The notes beneath the pieces were generated by a model, which saw only the letters and a program-made list of their open reading frames with translations, made no database searches and had not been told where the DNA came from. Made by a program: the position numbers and the translations under genes. From NCBI RefSeq assembly GCF_002101375.1, contig NZ_CP015207.1, positions 2,558,001-2,622,000 on the forward strand: 64,000 nucleotides of DNA. Reading direction: 5' to 3'. Source of the stretch: Sporosarcina ureae. Lineage in GTDB: Bacteria > Bacillota > Bacilli > Bacillales_A > Planococcaceae. Every line of letters starts with the position of its first letter. Position 1 is the stretch's first letter. This document shows positions 1 to 8,661 of the stretch, piece by piece.

Positions 1-2
1 TA

Positions 3-218
3 GTTGTCAGTGGGAAAGGAGTCATTCGTTTCAGAGGAATGGATTCCGATAAAATGATCGAGTATGAAGTGAGTGGGGATAAACTGCAGTCAGTCGATAT
101 CCCGCCTGGCTATGCACATTCGATTGTTAATACTGGAGATAGTGATTTGGTAACTGTTATGTGGGCAAATGAGTGCTTTGATGCGGAAAAACCCGACACA
201 TACTTTTTGGAGGTCTGA
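3..218 (+). CDS. capF: CapF/WbjC-type UDP-sugar reductase, C-terminal end (partial)
   Basis: Only the last 71 codons are inside the window. The reading frame is open from the left edge to a TGA at 216-218. The fragment has the cupin-like ending of CapF/WbjC/FnlB proteins, with PPGYAHSIVN and then NECFD and the terminal PDTYFLEV. CapF is a bifunctional enzyme, a short-chain reductase fused to a C-terminal cupin, in the synthesis of UDP-N-acetyl-L-fucosamine (family knowledge). The catalytic reductase domain is off the window. The next gene, a 2-epimerase, fits as CapG, the following enzyme in the same pathway. Identification rests on the tail motif and this neighbour. Confidence 0.8.
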   Translation, partial: VVSGKGVIRFRGMDSDKMIEYEVSGDKLQSVDIPPGYAHSIVNTGDSDLVTVMWANECFDAEKPDTYFLEV

Positions 219-220
219 TG

Positions 221-1345
221 ATGAAAAAATTAAAAGTCATGACAGTAGTGGGGACGAGACCTGAAATCATAAGATTGTCGGCAGTCATCAATAAATTAGA
301 TAGTTCGTCTGCTGTTGAACATACGCTAGTTCACACCGGACAAAATTATGATTATGAGTTAAATGAAGTGTTTTTTGAGAATTTCAAATTAAAAAAGCCT
401 GATTACTTCCTGAATTCAGCGAATGGAACAGCCGTGCAAACTATAGGGAATATACTTATTCACATCGATCCAGTGATTGACGAAGTACAGCCCGATGCAT
501 TTCTTGTACTAGGGGATACCAACAGTTGTATTAGTGCTATTGCAGCTAAAAGAAAACAAATCCCTATATTCCATATGGAAGCCGGTAATAGGTGTTTTGA
601 TCAACGGGTGCCAGAAGAAACCAATAGAAAGATTGTAGATCATATAGCCGATATTAATTTAACCTACAGTGATATCGCGAGGGAATACCTCTTAAGAGAA
701 GGCTTGCCAGCAGACCGAATCATCAAGACCGGTAGTCCGATGTTTGAAGTGATCCATTCCAGAAGAGATGATATTGATCGCTCCGAAGTGCTCGAAAGAC
801 TGGATCTTGAAAAAGGGTGCTATTTTGTCGTATCCGCACATCGTGAAGAAAATATTAATTCGCAAGTGAACTTCCTAGATTTGGTGGACAGTTTGAATAC
901 GATTGCAGAGAAGTATCAAATGCCAGTGATTGTCAGTACACATCCACGAACGAAGAACATGATTGAAGAAAAGGGAATAGAATTTCATCCTTTAGTTAAG
1001 ACGATGAAGCCTTTAGGATTCAATGATTATATAAAGCTTCAAAAAGATGCAAAAGCTGTGCTGAGTGACAGTGGAACGATAAGTGAAGAGTCCTCTATTC
1101 TCGGCTTTCGAGCGTTGAATATAAGACAAGCTCATGAAAGACCAGAAGCGATGGAAGAAACGTCCGTCATGATGGTGGGCTTGAAGAAAGAAAGAATTAT
1201 ACAAGGGTTGAAAGTTTTAGAGACGCAAGAACAAGGAAGCTTGCGACCTGTCGGTGATTATAGTATGCCAAATGTTTCGGATAAGGTATTACGAATTATT
1301 TTGTCCTACACGGACTATGTAAATCGGGTTGTGTGGGGGAAATGA
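221..1345 (+). CDS. capG: UDP-GlcNAc 2-epimerase family protein (CapG/FnlC-like)
   Basis: About 374 aa, full length for the WecB/CapG family of non-hydrolysing 2-epimerases. It shows the N-terminal TVVGTRPEIIRLS motif, the central HMEAGNRCFD and PEETNRKI motifs, VSAHREENI, and the C-terminal DSGTISEESSILG nucleotide-binding segment. With CapF directly upstream the likely reaction is the last step to UDP-N-acetyl-L-fucosamine, rather than ManNAc formation; that substrate is inferred from context. Two ATGs lie in tandem at 218 and 221. GGAGG at 209-213 is better spaced (7 nt) for 221. The upstream stop touches the first ATG, so translation is probably coupled. A short spacer separates it from the polymerase gene. 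Confidence 0.9.
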   Translation: MKKLKVMTVVGTRPEIIRLSAVINKLDSSSAVEHTLVHTGQNYDYELNEVFFENFKLKKPDYFLNSANGTAVQTIGNILIHIDPVIDEVQPDAFLVLGDTNSCISAIAAKRKQIPIFHMEAGNRCFDQRVPEETNRKIVDHIADINLTYSDIAREYLLREGLPADRIIKTGSPMFEVIHSRRDDIDRSEVLERLDLEKGCYFVVSAHREENINSQVNFLDLVDSLNTIAEKYQMPVIVSTHPRTKNMIEEKGIEFHPLVKTMKPLGFNDYIKLQKDAKAVLSDSGTISEESSILGFRALNIRQAHERPEAMEETSVMMVGLKKERIIQGLKVLETQEQGSLRPVGDYSMPNVSDKVLRIILSYTDYVNRVVWGK

Positions 1346-1411
1346 GTATGAAGAATATTAAGTAGACTATTTAAATCGAATGAAAAAATCTGATTTTCAA
1401 GGGTTGATTTT

Positions 1412-2755
1412 ATGTTCGAAACTAAAAAAGTCCTCACTAGTAAAGATATTAGTCCTCTGTTAACTAGTATTAATCATTTAGCCATTATTTTTGTTTGTAT
1501 GTGGATTGCTATTCCATATGTGAGAAGTATAATAGGTGTTATTTTCTTACTATTCTGGCTACTCGTTTGGTTCATCACGACTGATATGAGATGGATTCTA
1601 AAAAAATGGTCATTAGATTTAGTGTTTGTTCTAGTTTTTTTTATTACTTTCATTCCTTACTTCCTTACGGGCACATTATTTTATGGAGCCGCAGGAACGA
1701 ATGCCATTACTATCAGTTTTCCCATCTTCTTAGCCGGAATATTTATTAATCATTATTATATGTACTATAAGAAAGATTATAAAGCTTTAGGATTGATCGC
1801 GATTTGTACCATTATATTCTTTATAATAGGTAATTTTCAAACCTACTTAGGCTTACTGGATTATCCGATGGCATCTAGAGAGCTTGCGACTGGAAGAGCG
1901 GATTTTATTCAAATGTATACTAAGTTAGGCATTGGTGGATTTGGCCATATTTACAGTGTGGTTTTCCTGTTAATAGGTAGTTTATATCCTATCATAAGAA
2001 ATCCTTCTTTATTCACATTGGCACATAAAGCGTTAGCTCTGTTATTTAGTATTGTTGCTTTTCAGATGCTGATACAAGCTTCCTACGCTACTTCTCTATT
2101 GATATCCATACTTGGAATTATACTGGTTGTCTTTGCCAAAAATAGAGTGACGTTACTTCTATTAATGATTACTTCTTTTTTTCTGTTAGTGGTAGTGGAT
2201 CAAATCGCTATGGGGAACTTTTTCCTAGCTATAGCAGATAAGCTTAGTTGGAACTATATTCTAAATGAAAAGTTCACAGATTTGGCTAACTCACTTTTAA
2301 TAGATTTTAACGGTGGACAACTAGGTAATAGAGTAGATTTATACTTATCTTCTTTACAAACATTCTTTTCCAATCCCTTCTTTGGAATACTGGGTCCGTT
2401 CAGCCATATAGAATCTGGGAGAATCGAAGGACACTCCGGGTGGTTTGATTTACTAGGGTTTTACGGGTTATTCACTGGAGTTCCTTTATTCTTAACTTTT
2501 TACTTTAATTTTAAAAAACATCTAAAATATTATAAAAAAACTAGCTTTACGGGTTTCTTACTAGTCATCTACTTCCTGTTTTTATTATTCGGTACTATTA
2601 ATCCGGTACTTTATGTAATTGAAATAGGATTTGTCATATTCTGTGTCATACCTGCAATCCCGTATATTCCGTATGCTTTTAAGAGAGAAAAAGTTAAAGT
2701 TAAAGTTCCAAAAAAACGAAGCGTTGTTGTTACTGGAAGGGAGCATGGCATATGA
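1412..2755 (+). CDS. Wzy-like polysaccharide polymerase, O-antigen ligase/polymerase type
   Basis: 447 aa and almost entirely hydrophobic, with roughly ten or more membrane segments and a larger extracytoplasmic loop after about residue 270. This topology and its position between an epimerase and glycosyltransferases fit the polymerase that joins capsule repeat units on the outer face of the membrane. Such proteins have little sequence conservation, so the call rests on topology and context. The basic C-terminal tail (KREKVKVKVPKKRS) is cytoplasmic. The ribosome site is weak (AAGGGTTG). The TGA overlaps the next ATG, which suggests coupling. The gene is clearly AT-rich, as is common for capsule loci. 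Confidence 0.75.
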   Translation: MFETKKVLTSKDISPLLTSINHLAIIFVCMWIAIPYVRSIIGVIFLLFWLLVWFITTDMRWILKKWSLDLVFVLVFFITFIPYFLTGTLFYGAAGTNAITISFPIFLAGIFINHYYMYYKKDYKALGLIAICTIIFFIIGNFQTYLGLLDYPMASRELATGRADFIQMYTKLGIGGFGHIYSVVFLLIGSLYPIIRNPSLFTLAHKALALLFSIVAFQMLIQASYATSLLISILGIILVVFAKNRVTLLLLMITSFFLLVVVDQIAMGNFFLAIADKLSWNYILNEKFTDLANSLLIDFNGGQLGNRVDLYLSSLQTFFSNPFFGILGPFSHIESGRIEGHSGWFDLLGFYGLFTGVPLFLTFYFNFKKHLKYYKKTSFTGFLLVIYFLFLLFGTINPVLYVIEIGFVIFCVIPAIPYIPYAFKREKVKVKVPKKRSVVVTGREHGI

Positions 2756-4026
2756 AAGTGATGTGGATTACGAATATTGTTATAGGATCCATTCATCAGA
2801 AATTATTTGGCAGAGAATCTAATGGCCTATGGATGGATGCATTACTACAGGAATTCATCTCTACAAAAGAACATGAATTAGTGATCGTTACAACAGGGAG
2901 AAATAAAAAGTATATTTACTTAGAAGAAGAGAATGTAAAATATTATATCCTACCAGGCGGTAATCCAGTTGAATATGATCATGCAAAAAAAGATCATATT
3001 CAGGATTGGGAAAGACTTTTAACTAAAGAAGCACCTGATATTATTCAAGTGTGGGGAAGTGAGTTTACACAAGGATTAGCTGCACTTAAAGCAAAACCTA
3101 CTATTCCTTCTGTACTATTCATACAGGGATTATTGGCATCCATTGCGAAATATTACGAGGCGGGAATTGAACACCATGAGTTGAAGAAAAATATCACTTT
3201 GCGTGACATGATAAAAGGCGATTCTGTTCTTGCGCAAAAAAGAAAATTTTTAAAGAACAGCAAGTATGAAAAAGAAATGCTGAGAATTTCCGGAAACATT
3301 ATTAGTGAAAATATATGGACCAATGCTAATTGCAAAGCGATCATTCCTGATCTCAACATTCATTCGTGTCCGTTAAGTATTAATGAAACATTTAAAAACT
3401 ACCGATGGTCATATGAAACGAGTGAGCCTTATACCATTATGTGTAACGCATCAGGTTACCCATTAAAGGGATTACACATGATTTTGAAGGCACTGGCATT
3501 AGTAAAAAGAACGTATCCAAATGTTAAGTTAGTAGTACCAGGGAATCCGATGATTAGTAATCGAAATATAAAAAGTAGACTAAAAAAATCAGGTTATATG
3601 AAATACATCGAAGGACTAATAGATAAACTGGACTTGATGGATCATATAGAATTCACCGGTCCTTTAACACCTGACAATATGGCTAAGACCATGTCGAAAG
3701 TTAACGTGTTTGTACTTTCTTCAGCATTGGAGAACCACTCTAGCACCTTAAAAGAGGCAATGATGGTAGGAACACCATGTATAGCTAGTAATGTAGGGGG
3801 GATACCTGAATACGCCACCCATGAAGACATCGCATTACTCTATCGTTTTGAAGAGTATGAATTACTTGCAGAATATATCAAGATGATTTTTGAAGATCCA
3901 CAACTAGCGAATAGGCTGTCTCAAAATGCGTTAAAAGCTGTACATACTCTCCATGATGACGGGATGATTTATAAGACGATTACAGATATTTACATGAATA
4001 TTATGCATGACAATAAAATTAATTAG
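2752..4026 (+). CDS. glycosyltransferase family 4 protein
   Basis: 424 aa with a GT-B fold. The C-terminal half has the retaining GT4 signature: a donor-binding segment around VKLVVPGNPM, FTGPLTPDNMAKTMSKVNVFVLSS, and the E-x7-E element in ENHSSTLKEAMMVG followed by GTPCIASNVGGIPE. It probably adds one sugar to the lipid-linked repeat unit at the inner face of the membrane; donor and acceptor cannot be read from sequence. The start overlaps the polymerase stop by 4 nt and is preceded by GGAAGGGAG. No membrane segment is evident. Confidence 0.88.
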   Translation: MKVMWITNIVIGSIHQKLFGRESNGLWMDALLQEFISTKEHELVIVTTGRNKKYIYLEEENVKYYILPGGNPVEYDHAKKDHIQDWERLLTKEAPDIIQVWGSEFTQGLAALKAKPTIPSVLFIQGLLASIAKYYEAGIEHHELKKNITLRDMIKGDSVLAQKRKFLKNSKYEKEMLRISGNIISENIWTNANCKAIIPDLNIHSCPLSINETFKNYRWSYETSEPYTIMCNASGYPLKGLHMILKALALVKRTYPNVKLVVPGNPMISNRNIKSRLKKSGYMKYIEGLIDKLDLMDHIEFTGPLTPDNMAKTMSKVNVFVLSSALENHSSTLKEAMMVGTPCIASNVGGIPEYATHEDIALLYRFEEYELLAEYIKMIFEDPQLANRLSQNALKAVHTLHDDGMIYKTITDIYMNIMHDNKIN

Positions 4027-4078
4027 TGCTCACTGCATAGCCTTTGCTGTAGATAGGAAAATGAAATGAGGTGACATC

Positions 4079-5242
4079 ATGAAAGTGACATTCTACTCAA
4101 ATTTCTTGAATCATCATCAATTACCTTTCTGCTTGGAAATGTACGAAAGGCTTGGAAGGGATTTTAAGTTCGTTGCAACTGAACCCATGCACGAAGAACG
4201 AGTAGAGCTAGGGTATGAAGATATGAGCGAGAAATATCCCTTTACACTCAACTCCTATGCTACTGATGAAAATTATCATAAAGCTCTTCAATTAAGTGAA
4301 GAAAGTGAAATTGTAATTATCGGTTCCGCACCAGCAATTTTTATAAAAGAAAGGCTGAAGCAGAACAAAATCACCTTCCGCTACTCTGAAAGGATTTTTA
4401 AAAAGGGACGTTACAGAGTGGTGAGTCCTAGATCCTTCTTTCCTTTAGTGAAAAATCACACGCGTTATCTGAATAAAAATGTGTATATGTTATGTGCAAG
4501 TGCATACACTGCTGCAGATTTTAGACTAGTAGGAGCGTATAAGAAAAAGGCATTTAAGTGGGGATACTTCCCTGAAGTAAAGCGTCATGACATAAAAGAG
4601 CTAATGGAAAAGAAACAGAATAGAGTTCCTAAAATATTGTGGGTAGGAAGGCTATTAGGACTAAAACATCCAGAACAGGCGATACAAGTAGCTGCCATGT
4701 TAAAGGCCAGCGATTACTTGTTTCACATGGATATCATTGGTTCCGGAGAGATGGAAGATGAGTTGAAAGAAATGATAGAGAAATATGATCTTTCTACTCA
4801 TGTAAACCTGCTAGGTAACATGAAGCCAGATGAAGTAAGACGTCATATGGAACGCGCAAATATCTATTTATTCACTAGTGACTTCAATGAAGGTTGGGGA
4901 GCAGTCTTGAACGAAGCTATGAATAGTGGATGTGCCGTAGTTGCAAGTCATGCTATTGGTTCTGTACCATTTTTACTCGAACAAAATAAAAACGGATTAA
5001 TTTATAAGAATGGGGATATCAATCATCTATACAAATGCGTTGCCAGTTTATTAGATACTACTGGTTTAGCTGAAAGGTTGGGAATTGAGGCCTACCATAC
5101 ATTATACGAAACATGGAATGCAAAATATGCAACTACCCGATTGATAAACTTGTTTGAATCTTTACTAGGCGGAATACACTTACACTATGAACAAGGCCCC
5201 TGCAGTCAGGCAGAAATACTAACGCACAAGTTTATATATTAA
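4079..5242 (+). CDS. glycosyltransferase family 4 protein
   Basis: 387 aa. The C-terminal half carries GT4 features: KILWVGRLLGLKHPEQAI, MDIIGSGEMEDELKEMI, NLLGNMKPDEVRRHMERANIYLFTS and the E-x7-E motif in EGWGAVLNEAMNSGCAVVAS. The N-terminal half is a divergent acceptor domain starting MKVTFYSNFLNHHQ. It is likely the second sugar transferase of the capsule repeat unit; the sugar is unknown. GAGGTGACATC precedes the ATG. The last 25 or so residues look unconserved, so the C-terminus may vary between strains. Confidence 0.87.
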   Translation: MKVTFYSNFLNHHQLPFCLEMYERLGRDFKFVATEPMHEERVELGYEDMSEKYPFTLNSYATDENYHKALQLSEESEIVIIGSAPAIFIKERLKQNKITFRYSERIFKKGRYRVVSPRSFFPLVKNHTRYLNKNVYMLCASAYTAADFRLVGAYKKKAFKWGYFPEVKRHDIKELMEKKQNRVPKILWVGRLLGLKHPEQAIQVAAMLKASDYLFHMDIIGSGEMEDELKEMIEKYDLSTHVNLLGNMKPDEVRRHMERANIYLFTSDFNEGWGAVLNEAMNSGCAVVASHAIGSVPFLLEQNKNGLIYKNGDINHLYKCVASLLDTTGLAERLGIEAYHTLYETWNAKYATTRLINLFESLLGGIHLHYEQGPCSQAEILTHKFIY

Positions 5243-5315
5243 ATTTGGCAAGTAAAATATTCATTCGAAATAGAGTTTTTAGAGATTGAATTACTGAAGA
5301 GTAGGGGTGGTGTGT

Positions 5316-6842
5316 ATGGCTAAAGATCAAATTAAATCAGGTGCACTTCTATCCTATGTAAATATTATTTTAACTACCTTTAGCGGGTTATTGTTCACAC
5401 CATTCCTGCTGCGGCATCTCGGTCAATCTGAATATGGTTTGTATATGTTAATCGGTTCAATTGTAGGGTATATTGCGATTATGGATTTGGGATTACACAA
5501 TACGATGTACAGGTTTATTTCGAAGTATCAAAGTGAGGAAAATGATAAAAAACAAGAAAACTTTTTGGCTACTATATTTTTAATTTATGGTTTGATCTCG
5601 CTTTTAGTATTACTAATAGGCACATTACTCGTAATGAATCTGGATCTTTTCTTTGCTCATTCTCTAACGGATGCCGAATTTTCTAAGGCTAAGATTATGG
5701 CGGCTATTCTAGTATTTAATTTAATGTTATCACTTCCTCTTGGGGCATTTCATTTTATCGCCAATGGGTATGGAAGATTTGTGGTCGTGAATGTGATAGG
5801 GATCGTCAGAATATGCTTGCGTATTGGTGTTCTCATTACACTACTGTTAATGGGGTATAAGTCTATTGCCATTGTTATCATTGATACAATCTTAAATATT
5901 GGAATTGGGGTAGTATACGCTATATATTGCTTCAACCATCTTAAAATAAAAATCAGATTGTATAAATTTGATATGGAATTTATTAAAGAAATTATGAATT
6001 ATTCTTTTTTTATTTTCATTACGGCGATTGTGAATCAACTCTTTTGGAGAATTGGTCAAGTGACATTAGGAATATATAGCAGTACAGTAGCAGTTGCGCT
6101 ATATGCATTATCCTTAACCCTCGTAATCTATTATCAACAACTTTCATTAGCTATATCCAACGTTTTTATGCCAAAGGTATCTCATTTAGTAAGTGAAGGA
6201 GCAAGTGGAGAAGTATTGACCAGTTTAATGATTCAGATCGGTCGTATCCAATTTGTGATATTGGGTATCGTCTTATCAGGTTTTATCGTAACGGGGCAAT
6301 CTTTTATAGAATTTTGGGCTGGAGAAGAATATGGAGAAGTGTATTGGATCACTCTTCTGATTTTCATACCGGTGACAGTTCCTATGTTTCAAACGCTTGG
6401 CGGTGTGATTTTGCAAGTTAAAAGTATGCACAGGTTTGAGGCGAAGGCTTATCTTGTCATGGCGCTCTTAAATATTCCGCTTTCCATATGGTTAGGTATG
6501 CTATACGGTCCGATGGGGATAGGAATTTCGACAGCTGTCTCGATTATTATTTTCCAAATTGGTGTGATAAATTGGTATTACCAATATAAGATTGGGATCA
6601 ACGTACCTAGATTTTTTAGAGAGACCTTAAAAGGTATTCTTCCTACAGTGATTGTAACTGTTTTACTAGGACAACTAGTTAACAGTATGGGGTGGGAAGG
6701 ATGGTTAGCACTATTATTGAAAATGGTTTTTGTTGCAGTAACGTATATAGTGTTACTGTCATTCATTGGTTTGAATAGTTCTGAAAGAGCAATATTTAGT
6801 GGATATAGAGTGATTGTTAGAAAGAGGTTTAAATATTTGTAG
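5316..6842 (+). CDS. Wzx-like polysaccharide flippase (MOP/MATE superfamily)
   Basis: 508 aa with 12-14 predicted membrane segments and the N-terminal pattern YVNIILTTFSGLLFTPFLLRHLGQSEYGLY typical of oligosaccharide flippases (segments of it are visible at residues 15-45). It would flip the undecaprenyl-linked repeat unit to the outside for polymerisation by the Wzy-like protein. An in-frame GTG lies at 5307, but GGGGTGG at 5304-5310 serves the ATG at 5316, so that start is chosen. It is the last gene of the capsule operon and is followed by a terminator hairpin at about 6919-6954. Confidence 0.88.
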   Translation: MAKDQIKSGALLSYVNIILTTFSGLLFTPFLLRHLGQSEYGLYMLIGSIVGYIAIMDLGLHNTMYRFISKYQSEENDKKQENFLATIFLIYGLISLLVLLIGTLLVMNLDLFFAHSLTDAEFSKAKIMAAILVFNLMLSLPLGAFHFIANGYGRFVVVNVIGIVRICLRIGVLITLLLMGYKSIAIVIIDTILNIGIGVVYAIYCFNHLKIKIRLYKFDMEFIKEIMNYSFFIFITAIVNQLFWRIGQVTLGIYSSTVAVALYALSLTLVIYYQQLSLAISNVFMPKVSHLVSEGASGEVLTSLMIQIGRIQFVILGIVLSGFIVTGQSFIEFWAGEEYGEVYWITLLIFIPVTVPMFQTLGGVILQVKSMHRFEAKAYLVMALLNIPLSIWLGMLYGPMGIGISTAVSIIIFQIGVINWYYQYKIGINVPRFFRETLKGILPTVIVTVLLGQLVNSMGWEGWLALLLKMVFVAVTYIVLLSFIGLNSSERAIFSGYRVIVRKRFKYL

Positions 6843-6918
6843 ATGTGGAAACCTAATGTCCATCCCATCTCAACATCTTGCCAACCTATTCTACACATGT
6901 GGTAGGCAATATATGTAA

Positions 6919-6954
6919 GGCAGCCGCCACTGTACAAGTGACGACTGTCTTTTT
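6919..6954 (+). terminator. rho-independent terminator after capsule operon
   Basis: GGCAGCCGCCACT and AGTGACGACTGTC form a stem with two mismatches around GTACA, followed by TTTTT. It lies just downstream of the flippase gene and overlaps the 3' side of the convergent small gene. Confidence 0.6.
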
Positions 6955-6956
6955 CA

Positions 6957-7184
6957 TCAGCGTTTACGATGATGAAACAGTCGGGACAGGCCTTTCAGAA
7001 TGATCGCCAAGGCGAACAACACGATGATGATCACCAACACCACAGCAAGAGCTAACAGCAGCAAGCTTCCAGCGAGAGCGCCCAATAAGCCCGGAACGAT
7101 TAAAAATAAACCGAGCAACGCATATCCGGCTAAAATCCCGAAGAAGAAAAGCCATTCATTGCTTACATGTGCACATTTCGACAT
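6957..7184 (-). CDS. small hydrophobic membrane protein, unknown function
   Basis: 75 aa with two long hydrophobic stretches (about residues 11-30 and 34-62, rich in Leu, Val, Ile and Gly) and a basic tail, FHHRKR. A GTG lies three codons upstream at 7193, but it abuts AAGGAGG. The ATG at 7184 has an 8-nt spacing and is the likely start. It is probably an integral membrane protein with the basic end in the cytoplasm. I do not recognise a family. It stands alone between the capsule operon and adh. Confidence 0.6.
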   Translation of the reverse strand: MSKCAHVSNEWLFFFGILAGYALLGLFLIVPGLLGALAGSLLLLALAVVLVIIIVLFALAIILKGLSRLFHHRKR

Positions 7185-7305
7185 AAACTTCACCTCCTTG
7201 CTGTACTATATGTCGCGTTCAGCAAGGTGATGTAATGCAATTCACTCGGTTTTTGATAATAAAAGAGTGTTAATAATTCTACCAACCCAATAATCGATAA
7301 TAAAT

Positions 7306-7339
7306 AAGGCATCCAATCGATAAACCGATTGGATGCCTT
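7306..7339 (-). terminator. terminator hairpin downstream of alcohol dehydrogenase
   Basis: A perfect 14-bp stem, AAGGCATCCAATCG paired with CGATTGGATGCCTT, around a 6-nt loop. On the minus strand it is followed by a U-rich stretch (ATTTATTAT). It lies 50 nt past the stop of the minus-strand adh gene. Confidence 0.75.
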
Positions 7340-7388
7340 GTTCTGATCATCTCGATGTGCGATTAAGTTGTCACGACTCTACTTACTA

Positions 7389-8456
7389 TCAATCAAACGT
7401 CAACACAATACGTCCATTGATTTGACCCTTTTCCATCTTTTCAAGCACTGCATTCACATCGGAAAGGGGAGCTGTTTCAATTTGCGCTTTTACTTTCCCG
7501 CGTGCGGCAAAATCCAGCGCTTCTTTCATGTCGATTCGTGTTCCAACAATGGAACCTTTTACTGTGATTCCGTTTAACACCGTATTGAAAATAGGGATCG
7601 GCAAATCTTCGTGTGGCAATCCGACAGCGACCAAAGTGCCGCCGCGCTTGACGGAACGGTACGCTTGCTCAAAAGGTACTTGAGATACCGCTACACTAAT
7701 CGCCGCCTGTACGCCACCGACTTGCTGTTGAATCGCTTCGGCAGGATCTTCATTTTTGCCGTTCACTGTAATGTCGGCTCCGAGTTTCTTCGCCAGTTCC
7801 AATTTTTCATCCGCGATATCGACTGCCACTACATTGAACCCCATAGCTTTCGCATACTGTAACGCTACATGACCCAATCCACCGATGCCGTAAATTGCCA
7901 CCCAGTCTCCTGGTTTTGCACCGGATACTTTCAACGCTTTATATGTTGTCACACCTGCGCAGAGGATAGGTGCGGCTTCAACAGAGCTTAGATTTTCAGG
8001 GATTTTCGCAACGTAATCTGCTGCTGCGAGGCAATACTCCGCGTACCCACCATCCACTGAATAGCCACCATTTTCTTGACTATGGCATAGCGTTTCTTTC
8101 CCTTGTAGACAATAATCACACTCACCGCATGCAGAGTAGAGCCAAGGTATACCGACGCGGTCTCCGACTTGTACGGACGTGACATTCGGTCCAATCGCTT
8201 CAACAATTCCTACACCTTCATGACCTGGAATGAGAGGAAGTTTCGGTTTGACAGGCCAGTCACCATTGATTGCGTGTAAGTCTGTATGACAGACGCCGCA
8301 TGCCTCTAGTTTGACTAATGCCTGACCGACTCCGGGTGTTGGTTTTTGTGTGTTTTCAATTTGTAACTTTGTCTGGAATTCTTTAACGATCGCTGCTTTC
8401 ATTGTGGTCTGTTTTGTAGTCCCTCTTGCGTTACTGTTTTGAATTGCTGGTTTCAT
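7389..8456 (-). CDS. adhP: zinc-dependent alcohol dehydrogenase (AdhP/AdhA type)
   Basis: 355 aa of the medium-chain dehydrogenase family. Visible features are the catalytic zinc ligands in [10 protein letters not shown] and GHEGVG, the structural zinc cysteines in [16 protein letters not shown], and the NAD-binding motif GIGGLGH. It oxidises primary alcohols to aldehydes with NAD, or the reverse, in the cytoplasm. The usual family start (MKAAIVKEF) is residue 19 here. No ribosome site precedes that ATG, while GGGAGGA is well placed for 8456, so a 19-residue extension is kept. It is monocistronic between terminators. Confidence 0.93.
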   Translation of the reverse strand: MKPAIQNSNARGTTKQTTMKAAIVKEFQTKLQIENTQKPTPGVGQALVKLEACGVCHTDLHAINGDWPVKPKLPLIPGHEGVGIVEAIGPNVTSVQVGDRVGIPWLYSACGECDYCLQGKETLCHSQENGGYSVDGGYAEYCLAAADYVAKIPENLSSVEAAPILCAGVTTYKALKVSGAKPGDWVAIYGIGGLGHVALQYAKAMGFNVVAVDIADEKLELAKKLGADITVNGKNEDPAEAIQQQVGGVQAAISVAVSQVPFEQAYRSVKRGGTLVAVGLPHEDLPIPIFNTVLNGITVKGSIVGTRIDMKEALDFAARGKVKAQIETAPLSDVNAVLEKMEKGQINGRIVLTFD

Positions 8457-8544
8457 GAATGATTCCTCCCTTTTTCTCTTACGGACTATCTATATGTGGG
8501 AGGAGGGGGGATTAGTACAGGGGAACGGTACCATGGAACGGTGG

Positions 8545-8588
8545 AACGGTACCAGGTCCCCACACAAATTCGGAACTATTCAGACAAT
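8545..8588 (+). repeat. dispersed RAYT-type repeat, copy A
   Basis: About 44 bp beginning AACGGTACCAGGTCCCCAC and ending ACTATTCAGACAA. It matches the copy at 18193-18236 with only a few differences, and its GTACCAGGTCC(C/T)CACACAA core matches the reverse complement of the 50-bp tandem unit at 19.1-19.7 kb. Just upstream (8522-8550) the motif GGAACGGT occurs three times. It lies between adh and a terminator and has no coding potential. Confidence 0.75.
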
Positions 8589-8604
8589 TATCATTCAATA
8601 CTAC

Positions 8605-8647
8605 AAAAAACACCTTCTCTCTGCTTAAACAGGGAGAAGGTGTTTTT
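8605..8647. terminator. bidirectional terminator hairpin
   Basis: AAAAAACACCTTCTC pairs with GAGAAGGTGTTTTT around CTGCTTAAACAG. A-rich and T-rich flanks allow termination in both directions. It lies 15 nt beyond the stop of the minus-strand semialdehyde dehydrogenase. Confidence 0.85.
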
Positions 8648-8661
8648 CAATTGTATAGTGA

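Noticed and set aside
1346..1411. Short ATG frame between the epimerase and polymerase genes (starting at about 1344)
   Set aside because: Stops after a few codons and has no ribosome site of its own. At most a remnant or coupling peptide.
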